Below, piece by piece: positions 45,312-62,991 of a stretch of DNA of 64,000 nucleotides. The position numbers were made by a program, and so were the translations under genes. Each line of letters opens with the position of its first letter. Position 1 is the stretch's first letter. The notes below the pieces were generated by a model. The model made no database searches, was not told the DNA's origin, and worked only from the letters and a program-made list of their open reading frames with translations. The DNA lies in contig JAACJO010000004.1 in NCBI GenBank assembly GCA_013368445.1, positions 1,302,001-1,366,000 on the forward strand. The letters run 5' to 3'. This stretch comes from Leucocoprinus leucothites. Lineage: Eukaryota; Basidiomycota; Agaricomycetes; Agaricales; Agaricaceae.

Positions 45312-47838
45312 CTATGACCGAGTATACACATCCTTCAAATGCCGGAGTGCAGCCTTTAAAGAGCGTTCAGTCATAGGCTGTCTTTGAAGTTGAATGAAGA
45401 GATCCTACCTCATATGCAGGCGTGAGAGCCGTGAGGTCTTTTTCGCTAACACGTAGTCGTTTTATCTGCTGGAAGTGGTCAGCTTCTTTAAGCATATTTT
45501 TGAAGTAGCGAGCCTAGTTTATCGTATGAGCACAACCCAGATTGAGCTTTGAACATGGACTCGCCTCTTGTTCTTCCACCAGCGTCCAGGCACAGCCCGC
45601 CCTCCCCGCCCTCGCCGTTCGCCCAACGCGGTGGACGTATTTGCGCATATCGACAGGGGCATCATAGCTGACTACATGAGAGACATGGCTGATGTCGATA
45701 CCTCGAGAAATGAGGTCGGAGCAAACGAGACTATTATTATGTCAAGAATGGGTGAAAGCACCGGTGAAAGTTTGTTAGCTCACATATGTATTTGTTGGGC
45801 CCTGAATTGCTCCAAAATCGCCTTCCGTTCTCCGATGGGCAAGTCGCTTGAGTATGCACGAACGGAAAGAGTCGGTTTATCACCATGTGTTGTTTGCTCT
45901 GCCTGGAAAAAGTCGAACAGTCGAACTAAACGTGTCGTAGATTCGGCGGATTTGGTGAATACGAGAGCGTCGGTGACGTTCTGAGCAAAGACGAGGTGAA
46001 GGAATGTGAGAGGCTTCTGCGATGATTCGCAGACAATCATATTTTCCTGTGTGGGACGTGGTTTTGATCAGCACAAAATGTAAACATCGGAGATCGTAAG
46101 TCATACCTGCAAAGTAGAAGGCATGGAGAACTTCTCCATGACAACATCTAACACATGATCTTCGTCTGCGGTTTCCTTTCTCTTCTGTACAACAAAGTAT
46201 TTTGGGTCCCTAAGCTGCAGTGCCGCGATCTTGCCCGGATCGCGGGTCAACGTCGCCGAGAATAGTAATTTTTGGCATGAACTTTCGGGTACTTCAGTCA
46301 GGAAAGTTGGTAGATGAGGATAAGGAATTCGAGGAAGCATATTGGGAGCAACAGCATCAGGACGCGGATAGAGAGGTCGCAGTGGCCGAGGATCAGCATT
46401 TATAGCGGGCATACGCGTTGCAGATAAGACTTGGGCAAGCCAGTCCTGGAACGATTGCGCCAGTAATCGATCTGCTTCATCGATCACCTAGAGAACAAAA
46501 TATCAGACTCTCATTGGACGATCTTCCGTGAAGCATCCGTACCAAAAAGCGTAGATGCTGTAATGTAAAGTTGGGAGTGCCATTCAAATGGTCAATCAAT
46601 CGACCAGGAGTGCATATAAGCACATCAACCTTGCTGGAACCGCCAAGGAGGCTGGCACGGGGGTGAATGATGTAAACGGCAAAATTCTATCGGTGTCCTC
46701 ACCTTGACGACAACTCGTTCATCAGCTGCGCCTGTTCATGGGCAAAGGAGTGTTGTCCAGTCGCAGTCCCGACCTTGTGAGTTTTTGAGTAAACATAAGA
46801 GACAGAAAGCGAGAGAACATACCTTCAAACCACGTCCTTTCCCCAGTACTTCAAATGTTTCCCGAACCTGAGTAACTAAATCCCTGGTGGGTAACACAAT
46901 CAAGGCCCGCAAATGGGTGACTACTCTGGATGAAAGCATCTGATTTGTTATTCTAAGGCCTGCCACAAAATATGACCGAAGGGTAATCACCTCTATGATT
47001 GGGAGGACATATGCCATGGTCTTCCCACTACCAGTCGGTGCGGAGACACAGACATCACGAATGGGTTGGTACGAAAGGTATAGTCGATGTTGGGGATTTG
47101 AAGGAATGAGGAAAGGTAACAAAGACGTCTGCACTTGAGGATGGTCAAGAAACGCAGCTGGTTGGAAGATGTATTGAACACACCTGCAAAGAGCTCTGTT
47201 ATTCCAGACTCATGCAATCTCTTCCTCATCTTTTCACTCAGCCAACTTCCTCCATCATCTGGGCCCTCAGCAGGTATGGGTATGACAACATCAGGATCAA
47301 CAATCTCTGCATCTATCAACGCCTTGTCAAGACCTTGAATCGCGAGAGCCGATTTTGATGGAGCATTTGGCAAAGCGGGAAGGGGAAAGATGGGGAGCGA
47401 GGGGGTAGGAGTTCGATGTACCACAACACGGGCTGTTTCTTCAGTTTCATCCATTGTGACATCTTCGTTCAAAGGTTCCACCTCGTTCTTTGTGCCGGCC
47501 AAACTAACCTCTGTGGTTTTCCGACGTTTGGGCGGTCGTGATTCCGTGCCGACGTCTTCTTGGGTGATTGATTGGACGGGTACATCCTCCTTACGGTAGT
47601 CCTGATCATCTCCATCGTCCGATTCGTCCGACTCCTCTAATTCGTCGACTTTGCTGGTGCCTGTAGCACTGGGTTTCTGTTTCTCCCGGACTTTTCGTCT
47701 CTCTTTCTTACGCCGGAGATATCTTTTCTTCGCTTTTGTTTTTGCCTATCTAGAGGGGTGAGTACGAGTGTTGAAGCGGCTGCAATTAGCACTTACCTTT
47801 GTACTCGCTGCGATACTGGTAGAGGACTCTGCCGCCAT
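45312..47838 (-). CDS. DBP6: DEAD-box RNA helicase DBP6/DDX51
   Basis: Nucleolar helicase for early 60S ribosome assembly. The start ATG 47,838 reads [14 protein letters not shown], then a Lys/Arg-rich tract ([14 protein letters not shown]) and an acidic run. The helicase core has [19 protein letters not shown] (motif I), VLPTRDLV (Ia, Asp for Glu), [26 protein letters not shown] (II), [13 protein letters not shown] (III), [19 protein letters not shown] (V) and [13 protein letters not shown] (VI). The insert between motifs II and III ([14 protein letters not shown]) is typical of DBP6. An intron before the end gives [17 protein letters not shown], stop 45,312-45,314. Complete. Confidence 0.85.
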
Positions 47839-48138
47839 CGTATTAAGTGGACATCCACCAATGTGAATTCGAAAAAATATCTTTAGACTGAGTCACGTGT
47901 GACATGACATCACATAGACATGAAATCTATAGGGCACAGGACAGTCAGAACGTACCCACTTAGTCGGGAAAGCTCGAAGGAAACAAAGATATCGGAAGGC
48001 TCTTGAGACAGAAGAGCTAAAGTCGAAAACATTGACATTTCTATCGTTATTGAACATCATGGCAAGTGTACTTTGAACACTTCTACTAGTAATTAACGAT
48101 CCCCACGACACTAGTAAAAATCCAAGTAATCCGAGTCC
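47839..48138. other. DBP6 promoter and ABC-transporter 3' region
   Basis: These 300 bp lie between the DBP6 start and the stop of the upstream ABC transporter gene, both on the minus strand. They include GAGTCACGTGTGACATGACATC (47,890-47,911), with a CACGTG E-box. No gene. Confidence 0.4.
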
Positions 48139-54238
<6,100 letters not shown>

Positions 54239-54856
54239 TGGCAGAGCACAGACACAAAGAACTAGCAGTGGGGACCCTCATATGCACGAACAAAAATTCC
54301 ATGGGTTAGTATATCGAATCAGATCTCAGCTCGCAGCAGCGAATAGGACTTCAGGGAACGGTTTCCGGGAGTAAGATATGATCGATATTCTCATGTTTCA
54401 CAAGATAGGCTCCGATGAACCACGATAGCAGTGTGTAAATGGAGAGCGAGCCAGACGGCAGTTCAGGAGCTGACTGCCACGGTCAAAACATATCGAATTA
54501 GTCGCGACCGACGTCACAAGACTAATCACCCCTTGTGGCCTGATCTCCGAACGTCCCTGATCTTGGTTTAGTATCCTCTTTCTCACTCCCTACCGACTAA
54601 TTTCTTCGTGAGTTTCGTGTTCTCATGGGTATCTCAGTTGCCTATCTTGATATGAATCCTGGGAGAAATCTCAAGTCTCCTACCATTTGCTCCATTCTCT
54701 CACCGTGTTTGCCTTGGCGAATTCGAACCGAGCATTCTCAAAAGAACTCAACATCTTGATTTTACTACCATTATCTAGCATGTAAGCTGACCAATTATTA
54801 TATGAGCTTCAGTGCTCTGTTTCCAGCGCATCCTCTCTCCAGCTACTGCTCCAACT
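54239..54856. promoter_or_regulatory. Divergent promoter of the ABC transporter and first NIS synthetase gene
   Basis: These 618 bp separate the two ATGs. GATA-type cores are visible: AGATAG (about 54,404), CGATAG (about 54,423) and TTATCT (= AGATAA reversed, 54,771-54,776). There is also CCAAT (54,791-54,795). GATA cores are short, so individual sites are weak evidence. Confidence 0.5.
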
Positions 54857-57078
54857 ATGTCGTTGTCCGAGTTTACTATCGGTGCTCGTGCTCTGCCTCC
54901 TGCTGAGCGAGCTGCCCTCGCAAGTACCGTTCGTTTGATATCTTGCCTGGTCACGGAATCTGTAGTCCGCGCACTGTATTTTCCTCTTGTTGGATTTGAG
55001 GCTACCGGTTTTAGCATCATCCTCAAACCCGATACCCCTCTTGCTCGTTCCTACAATGCAACGGACATCTTGGCTGTTCTCCCGCTTCGTCATATTCCCA
55101 TCTTCAAACATGATGGACAGGACAACAGGGCAAGGGAAATCGGCCTCTTAGACCCCTACGACATGATGCCGTTAGTCCTTGAAGTGTCTCCTACTCACAT
55201 TGATGCACCAGACATGAAACCAGTGAGTTTTAAAGGACTCCATCTAGTGTCAATCACAACACTCAATCCCTCGATATTCCAGCATCCAGACCTCACTGCT
55301 GCAATTCTGAAGATTCTGCAAGGTCCAGGATGGAATATAGAATCCTCTACAGTCCTTGTGCCGAACAAGGGCCCTCTGAGTATCTGGAACACTTTCGCCG
55401 AGGCGATGAAATTGGACTCCGCTATAGCCGCTGATATTGCGGAAGAGTTTGCGAGTGCAGTCAAATGGCAGAGTAAGTCCTTCTCTGGCCCGTCTTGTCG
55501 CGTCTTGACAACAATCCAACCGATTTCAGCTCATTCGTTTGAAAATCCTCCCCCTGCTCCCACGTTCGATTCACCGAGTATTGACTGGGAAGAGTCCATT
55601 GTAGAAGGCCACCCTACTCACCCGGTATGACTATAACGAACAGATCAAAGATCGTCAACTGATACCGGAACAGATGCATAAGACACGTCGTTTCTTACCT
55701 CCTCTTCCGGACTTTGTCCCAGGGTCCTATGATCTCTACAACCCAAAACTTCGGTTTGTCGCGGTTCCGAGGGAAGACTTAAAGATAACCTACGATTTTG
55801 AGGGGTTGACGCGCCCTTTACTGGACGCAGCTGCGAAGAATGCTGGGAGACCGTTGGTCGTTCCTGAAGGCTTCGTCGTTGTTCCGATCCATGAACTTCA
55901 AGTTGCTCATGTACAAGACAAATTTTCGGGGATCCGAATCTTCCCCGAAGAATTCAACCTCGATCTTCGCGCCCAACAGAGTGTTCGGTAAAAGCATAAG
56001 ATCCACGCATTTAACTCAAACAGCTAACCAATAGTTCAGGTCAGTCATTGTGCCAGGCGTTTTACGCGACACCTCTCTTAAGCTTGGCGTTGGGATCAAA
56101 CTCACGTCCGCTGTTCGTACCATCTCCCCTGAATCTGCGTACCTCGGCCCCCGCTTTTCTTCCAAGGTGGTACCTGTTCTGGAACTCGACCCCGAAGTTG
56201 TAACTGTAGCAAAGGAACTCACGAGTGTCGTCCACGCGTATCCCGACGGCGATATCGCCAAACACTGTGCGGCCATCATACGTGAATGTTACGAAAACAC
56301 CAGTGAGGAGCGCGGAGAAAGGCTTATAGTGTGCACCTCCCTCGTCGAAAGTGGACACGCGGGAGAAGGAGGGGATGTTCCACCTGTCATTCGTGTATTT
56401 GGTCTCGATACTGAGGAAAAGCGAGCCGAATGGCTGGACAAGTATGTTCATATTCAAGCTCATAAGCAAGTGATTTGCTCACATTGGACAGGTTTGTCGC
56501 TATATTCTTTAAGGCTTTCCTACCTTCGGTATTGAAGAACGGCGTCGCCTTCGAATGCCACCCTCAAAATTGCGTTGCGCGATTCGACTTGAAGACCAAG
56601 GAACTCAAAGGGTTCATCATTAGGGACTTCGGCGGTCTCAAAATTCATCCTCCTACCCTCCTTGAAACGACCGGCGTTGAATTGGACGCCATCACTGGCC
56701 ATTCTATTATCTCAGAAGATCTCGATGCCGTTTACGCTCGGATGTATCACACAGTCTTTCATAACCACCTTCAGCAGCTTGTTCGCGTCCTGGGATTACA
56801 CTACAACGGTAGAGGGTGGGATATTATCCGGAGAAATCTGGAGATTGCCATTCCGAAATCGCATCCACTTTGGGAATCGTGGATGTCACCAGAAAGAAAG
56901 ACGTTCCCGGGAAAATGCTTCCTGCGAATGAGGATGTCGGGCATGTATAGATTCGTGGGTCTCCTTTATTTGAGTGGATGGCTCCTCTCTGAAAATTTAT
57001 CCTTACTAGCACCTTCATGGTCCATTTCCGAATCTCATCCATTACATAGGTGTGAACGAAGACTCTCTTTCTTCATGA
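54857..57078 (+). CDS. NIS siderophore synthetase-like protein 1 (IucA/IucC family)
   Basis: ATP-dependent condensation of a carboxylate with an amine or alcohol is the family reaction (NRPS-independent siderophore pathway). The start ATG 54,857 reads MSLSEFTIGARALPPAER; an upstream in-frame ATG at 54,812 exists. LISCLVTESVVRALY and LLDPYDMMPLV are followed by the substrate/ATP motif EGHPTHP|MHKTRR across an intron, KLGVGIKLTSAVRTISP, GPRFSS, FECHPQNCVARF (H-x-Q-N) and FIIRDFGG. It reaches RMRMSGMYR. A last intron probably follows RF, giving stop 57,076-57,078; unspliced, the frame stops at 57,095. The key motifs look intact. It is paralogous to the gene at 58,740. The product is unknown. Confidence 0.85.
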
Positions 57079-58257
57079 CCGCTCTTCGGGGATAAAGGTT
57101 TATATACCGAGAGAATTGGCTGTATCTTAAATTACTTCACTGCATATGTACTGAAACGTGTGCAATGCCCTTGATCAGCCGACTATACGGCCATAACCAA
57201 TTTATCTCGTGCTGAGCGGACCTCACGCCCGGATTTATGTATTTTCCAGACGCATAAGTTACTAGAACGATCTCAGGATAGACGTCAATACAGAGCCGCC
57301 TCCCACGGAGAAGCCGTGTCACTCATTAACGAGTGCTAATTTGCTTTCAGTGTAAATTATATATACAACGTTCCGGGCCCGAATTCAATTCAGCAATGGA
57401 ACCAGGGCATGCTATACTCCCTTGGTTCTTGACTACTTCGTGATTCATACGGTTCAACCAATAGAGCTGTGCAGCAGCTTATTCTTGAAAAAGAAATAAT
57501 CTCACACCGCTGTGAGATATTATCTCCTGTTCTGAGAAACATTCACTGAGTTTATCCTCAGCTAGACCCGGGCCAGTCCTTCCTATTGGTGTGATACCTC
57601 ACAGGGTCAACTTCTGCTCCTGCAAACAGATGTCAACCGTTCAGGCTTATTGGCCACGGTGATACACCTAAGGAGAACGTAGTTATGCCGAACATCCTGG
57701 GAGAAAATAACCAGATGCACGGTGAACATCCCTCCCACGCCCTCTCCAACCACGCAAGATTGGTCTTCTTGATGTCCATGATCAAGGGCTGGGCGTGGCT
57801 GCTTCGACTTACGACATATCCCCAGCGAATTAACTGTAGCTTTGCGAATAGGCACTTCACACCACGATCAGTTCCTGTGCTCGCGGTAATGTTTGATTAC
57901 ATGCTGAACCATGCAAGATGTCTCTCAAGACTGTCTTCTGGTGACCACGGGGTTCCGTAAGTCAAATATGAATGAGAGTACACTCCTCGATTTGTCTCCA
58001 CGAAACTCGCATTGGTCGAGCGTCTAAGAATAAGTCCCCTAAAAATTTTAGAGCCCCAGTCATCTCGATACTTGTCGTGTTAGATCCATGCAGGATGGCG
58101 GCTCGCAGGCCTGAGATTTGATTCCGTTCAGCTCGCAGCGCTTACATGGGGGCGGTACCGTACTGAATGTTTTACTCCATTCGGATATCCGTTGAATGCT
58201 GACCAGCCTGGATCAAAACGGGATCAGGGCCAGAAGGCAAGATAGATGCCGAGGTTT

Positions 58258-58266
58258 ATCAGATAA
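58258..58266 (+). promoter_or_regulatory. Candidate iron-responsive GATA factor site ATCAGATAA
   Basis: This is an exact match to the extended ATCWGATAA element bound by fungal siderophore repressors (Urbs1, SREA/SRE). It lies within TTATCAGATAA, which reads GATAA on both strands, 474 bp upstream of the second NIS synthetase start. Function here is inferred. Confidence 0.5.
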
Positions 58267-58684
58267 GCCACTCCCATTCAATTTCTCCACTCTTGGTCAG
58301 TCACTTCCTTCTAGAATCTACCGCAGCACTGCGCCTTCATCTTGACTATTGTGTGTTCTGGGGTCTTCTGATTCCTTGTGGGCAAAAGGGTGGCGCAACG
58401 CCTAGTGGAGGTCCGTCGGTTTTTGTCAGATTTACTCACTGAATCGAAAATACGCAGGTTGCCGTATTTAGAGGGCGACCACGATCTCACTTTCACGCGA
58501 ATCGTCATACGATAGATCTATCTGAGGGATCAATTCGCATCTCGGGGGTTGGTCATGGTTTCAGTCTCGCCGGTCGACTCTGAATTATCCAAGCACGCCA
58601 GGTAAACCACTTTTTCAGGTTATAGTTTGTCCGCCGAGAATATTCGTTGTCTCCAACGCTGCAATCGCCCCTTGCGATCGCACG

Positions 58685-58692
58685 TTTATAAA
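58685..58692 (+). promoter_or_regulatory. TATA box of NIS synthetase gene 2
   Basis: TTTATAAA lies 48 bp before the ATG at 58,740, the clearest TATA box of the window. TATA promoters in fungi are common at regulated rather than housekeeping genes. Confidence 0.6.
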
Positions 58693-58739
58693 CCCCCCAT
58701 ATATCTATTTCCTACATCCAGGCTTGCCATCTCTTCACA

Positions 58740-60954
58740 ATGTCTTCAGGCTACCATCTTCTCCCGCCTCAGCATGCAACCTTCGCAGTCATCTCTCGCC
58801 TTCTCTCTTGCATGGTCACCGAATCGCTACTAAGGGCCTACTACATACCTCTCTCAGGAGTAGCTGATGCTAGTGGCTTTGCGGTGATTCTTTCTACTCA
58901 CCTAATATCTGAGCACCCGATCATCAATCGATCTCTTCGACCTCATGATATTTTCGCCATTGTTCCACTACAAAGCCCTCCCGCATTCGGTGAAGCTACT
59001 TTGTCCCGGCATGGGCGCGCCATTGGGCTCCTCGATCCTCTAGACATGATTCCTGTTTTCTATGAGTTGACCGAGGCTTCAACCAGCACCGAGCACGTTC
59101 GTTAACTTTGTCATATGATGTAATGACACATCGGATGCTGATAATCTTCTTCCAACATTAGACTCACCTCAAAGAGGCCATTATCAGTTGCCTACTTCCA
59201 CCGCCTTGGGAGCTTGGCAACCTGCGCGGCCTTGTTGAAGTTGATGACCCTGTCCATCTCTGGCGCAAGTTTGTAGATAGCGTAATCATTCAAGAATCCC
59301 TCAGTGACATCATCGAAAAGGAGTTGTTGAGCTCGTACGAATGGCAAAGTACTTCACCCATTCAAAACCCTATAGATTGTTTCTCACCGACTGTAATTTC
59401 CCAGAACTATCCTTCGAGAACCCCCCTCTCCTACCGAATCTGACCTCGGCGCCTATCGAATTTGAACAAAGCCTTGTCGCGGGGCATCCGACCCATCCAG
59501 TAATTCTTTTCCCAAATAAAGATATCCGCTGATTGACTCTAACTGTCTGAATCAGATGCACCGTGCTAGAATGTTTGGCTCCGTACCGTTTGAATACGAC
59601 TGGTATCACCCAAGGATCCGGTTTGTACGAGCGCCAAGATTTAGCTTCAGCATACTTGGCGATTTCGAGAAGACATTTCGTCAGTTGGCGGAACTGGCGG
59701 CATCCCGAGCCGGCAAATCACTTCCCTTCGACGAAAGTTCCGTATTTATCCCGGCCCACGAGCTACAACTTGACAATATCCGCCAACGTTTTAAGGACAT
59801 TGATATCCTGCCATCCGATATTTATTTACCAGCTTTGGCGCAATCTAGCATTAGGTATGGTGATGTCCGTACCCATTTGAGCTTGGCAATTTATGAGTTT
59901 TCTTAGGACGGTTTCGCTCCCTGATCTTCCTGGGAAGGCTCTAAAACTTGCTGTTGGAGTCAAGATTTCCTCGTCTCTCCGCACTATATCCCATTTCACA
60001 GCCGATTTCGGGCCCCGTTTCTCAGCCGAGGTGGTTCCGAAGCTCGCTGTTGACCCAGATATTCTCCACGTTGAGACTGAGCGACAAAGTGCTGTGTACC
60101 GTGCCGACGACCCGGATGTGGCGAAACATTTCACAGCAGTAGTCCGGGATGAATACGAGCGTAAAGAGGGAGAGACAGTTGTCGTTGTCGCAGCGCTATT
60201 AGAGATGGGCCATAAAAACGTTCCAGCTGATATCTCTGCGGTAGAGCACCTCTTCAAGCTTGACACCGAAGAGAAACGAGTCACCTTCCTGGACAGGTAT
60301 GGCTACCCATAATTTGTTTTATAAAATCAGCTGATCGCTGATACATTAATTTCTAAAAGATACATCGAAATTTCCTGTAGGGCGTTGCTGCCAGCGCTCA
60401 TCAAGAACGGCGTCGCATTTGAAGCCCATGCACAGAACGTAGTGGCTCGGTTCGAAACTGCCACCGGAAAAATCTTGGGATTCATCTATCGTGATCTTGG
60501 TGGCCTTCGTATCGATCCAAAGACGCTGAAAGAGTCTACCGGCGTGGACTTCCAATTCCTTCCAGGGCATTGTGTTGTAACTCAATCCTTAGAGGAAGCA
60601 TCTCCCAAGTTCTATCACACCTTTGTTCACAACCACATCCAACGTCTGATCCGCCTTCTGAGGCTTCACGCTAACGGCATTGGCTGGCAGTTGCTCAGGA
60701 AGCACATGGCTTCGGTGATCCCACGCGACCATAAACTGTGGGACCTTTGGATGAATCCTGAGCGTAAGCGTGTCGATTCGAAATGTTTGATGCGGATGAG
60801 AATGAAGGACTCGTATCGAGACGTAAGTCCAGTCATCCAGGCTTCATACCTCTTGTCTGAAACGTTGTCACTGTAGATGGTCTACAGCCCTTACGTTAAT
60901 ATGGTGCAGTACCGCCCCATGAGCAACCCAGACGAAAAAATTCCCATCCACTAG
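58740..60954 (+). CDS. NIS siderophore synthetase-like protein 2 (IucA/IucC family)
   Basis: Tandem paralogue of the gene at 54,857, same orientation. The start ATG 58,740 reads MSSGYHLLPPQHATFAVI. Shared blocks are RLLSCMVTESLLRAYYIPL, RAIGLLDPLDMIPVF, LSFENPPLLPN and VAGHPTHP|MHRARM (substrate loop, split by an intron at the same place as in gene 1). KLAVGVKISSSLRTIS, GPRFSAE, FEAHAQNVVARF (H-x-Q-N), YRDLGGLRI and FVHNHIQRLIRLLR follow. The last exon reads VYSPYVNMVQYRPMSNP, stop 60,952-60,954. Introns align with gene 1, so duplication is old but structure is kept. Motifs look intact. The two enzymes may act on successive arms of one siderophore. Confidence 0.85.
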
Positions 60955-61266
60955 TTCCAGGAGTCGCCAGTGCAGATTGATCTAGTGTATGAGAATTGCC
61001 GTTTTATCCTCATATCCATAAACTCCTATATCCAGGTATCTATGCAGTCACCATCTATGTATGTAGCTATTTTGATACATTTCAATGTTACAACCGAATT
61101 TTCGGCCATCATGGGCTAGTGTTGGCAACAAATGATATCATAGCCATCTGATCTTCTGACCATTATGGGCCAGGCACTGTTGGTGTTGGAGACGCATCGC
61201 CCACCGTCACCGGCGCTCCTCAAAGTCCACAGCGGGTAGTGCCTCTTCCTCTCAATATACCACACT
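60955..61266. other. Intergenic region between NIS gene 2 and the C2 gene
   Basis: 312 bp containing the 3' end of the synthetase gene and the promoter of the C2-domain gene. Nothing else recognised. Confidence 0.4.
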
Positions 61267-62802
61267 ATGTCTCAAGAATCGGAACTGGGCACTCTCATTG
61301 TCGTCGTCCTCAAGGCGAGAAACCTAATTGACAAACACTCTTTTTATAAGCAGGATGTTTTTGCTCAGGCATCACTCAATGGTAAGGACCTAATGAATAT
61401 TTCTCAACGCACCATGCTGATACTTGGTTGATAGGGACTATCAGGAAGACCTCCGTCGACATCAAAGGAGGCCAGCATCCAGTGTGGGATACAGAACTTA
61501 GGTTTCCCGTCCTAAAGGCTGTTTCTGACAAGACGAGGAAAATAGAGGTATCGTGCTTTTCGAAGGAACCGCGAGGCGACGACCTATTAGGCAAGGGCAG
61601 CGTGGATATCACAGAAACTCTGAGAACTGGAGAGTTCGATGGTAAGCCTTATTTTTTTTTGGCTATCGTTAGCCAATATTAAGCATTCGAATTGCAATGT
61701 CTGACCTCTATCCCCTATTGTAGACTGGGTGAACCTAAACATCGATGGAGTTGTTCGTGGGGACGTCTATCTGGAGATGACTTACTATTCATCTGCTCCA
61801 GTTCCTGTTGCGCAAAAACCCTCAACGGCCTCTCTTACCGTTTCTCGTGGGCAAGACTTGACCAGACGACCTTCCAAGCTATCTCCATCGGAACGCCTAT
61901 ACCGACCCCTTCAAACAACTCCTTCTCACCTCATTCCGGATGCTAGCAACCATCTGCCCAACTCTGTTCCTGCTGCGGGGAAGCGTCCTCTTCCAGCTTC
62001 GCACTCTCCCTCAAAGAGTCGAGATTCTGCTTTACCACCACTTCCAGAGAAGGTTCAGCCGGGCCAAACTGTGCTTCCCAGTGCCCATAAACCTGCTTGT
62101 TTTTCCAGGCCCCCTCAGGCTCAGGGTAATCCATCCAGTTCTGGACTACCCTCGGCTCTCAGGCCAGGGAATGGGAAATCATCTTCACCAACACCTCGGC
62201 CTCCAGATCAAGTCCGCCTTCCATCTGTGTCCCCTCCCTCTTCCTCTCCCAGGCCCTCTAGACAACCATCCCCGTACGATGGATCTTCTACTCTAAATCC
62301 TTACCTCTCGGCAGCTCCTCCGACTTCCTCAATCACTCCATTAATAACCCCAAGTGGCCCTGCCGCGGTTCCATTGGCAAATCACTCCCCTTATACCAGT
62401 TCAATTATACCATCATCGGTACCTCCTGGCTGGGACCAACCAGGTCCACCAACGTCCGACTTTTCCTTTCCCATACCCATGGTATCAAGTGTTCCCCAGC
62501 CCGATCCTCGTCAGGCCGAGCCATACCCAAGCTATAGCTATCAACATCGGGCGGCAGCTCCATTATTGTCTTCTCCCCCTCCCATAGATTCATATCCTAC
62601 GGCCCGCTACCAAACTCCTCTCCCCCTACCTCCGGACGCAAATGCCAATCCGAATCCTCGTGGCCGGAAAATAGAGCCTAAGCCCGATTTAGATCGACTG
62701 GAGGCTCTCAGAAAGGCCGAGGAAGAAGCTATTCGGCGACGGGAGCAGGAACAACGAGACCTTGAGCTCGCATTGCAGCTGGACAAGCAGCTGAATACAT
62801 GA
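61267..62802 (+). CDS. C2-domain protein with proline-rich tail (Inn1/Fic1-like)
   Basis: The start ATG 61,267 reads MSQESELGTLIVVVLKARNL, the first strands of a C2 domain. It continues DVFAQASLNG|TIRKTS, GGQHPVWDTELRFPV, EPRGDDLLGKGSVDI, WVNLNIDGVVRGDVYLEM. Introns are after LNG and after EFD. The rest (about 300 residues) is a Pro/Ser-rich disordered tail with many PxxP motifs (PPLPEKVQP) and ends in a charged helix, EALRKAEEEAIRRREQEQ, then LELALQLDKQL. An N-terminal C2 with a PxxP tail matches Inn1/Fic1 ingression proteins, which link contractile ring and septum formation. This is an inference from architecture; other C2 adaptors are possible. Confidence 0.75.
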
Positions 62803-62991
62803 GTTATTATCACCGCACGATAATCGCAGGAAATTGTCGGCATGAAATCATAAGAGGAAGTGACCCATCAGACGGATATTCCTACGTCCCACGAGTGTCT
62901 TAGTATAATACCAGTAGATTATGATACGCTATTGTACACCCAAGTAAATTCAATTTATAACATATTCCTGATGTCCGAAACACCGTGGGCT

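Larger units (their letters stand above)
57079..58739. other. 1.66 kb intergenic region between the two NIS genes
   Basis: I find no supported gene. Open stretches on the minus strand near 57,610-57,860 lack known motifs. It contains a perfect-stem hairpin (57,496-57,523), an ATCAGATAA iron-GATA-type site (58,258-58,266) and the TATA region of the second synthetase gene. Confidence 0.5.

Noticed and set aside
45400..45427. 27 bp intron at the DBP6 C-terminus (GTAGGATC...CAAAG)
   Set aside because: Too short for a fungal intron. A longer intron ending at TTTAAAG restores a conserved C-terminus instead.
57607..57860. Two overlapping minus-strand frames of about 80 codons between the NIS genes
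   Set aside because: No motifs, no splice context and no promoter support; treated as chance open frames.
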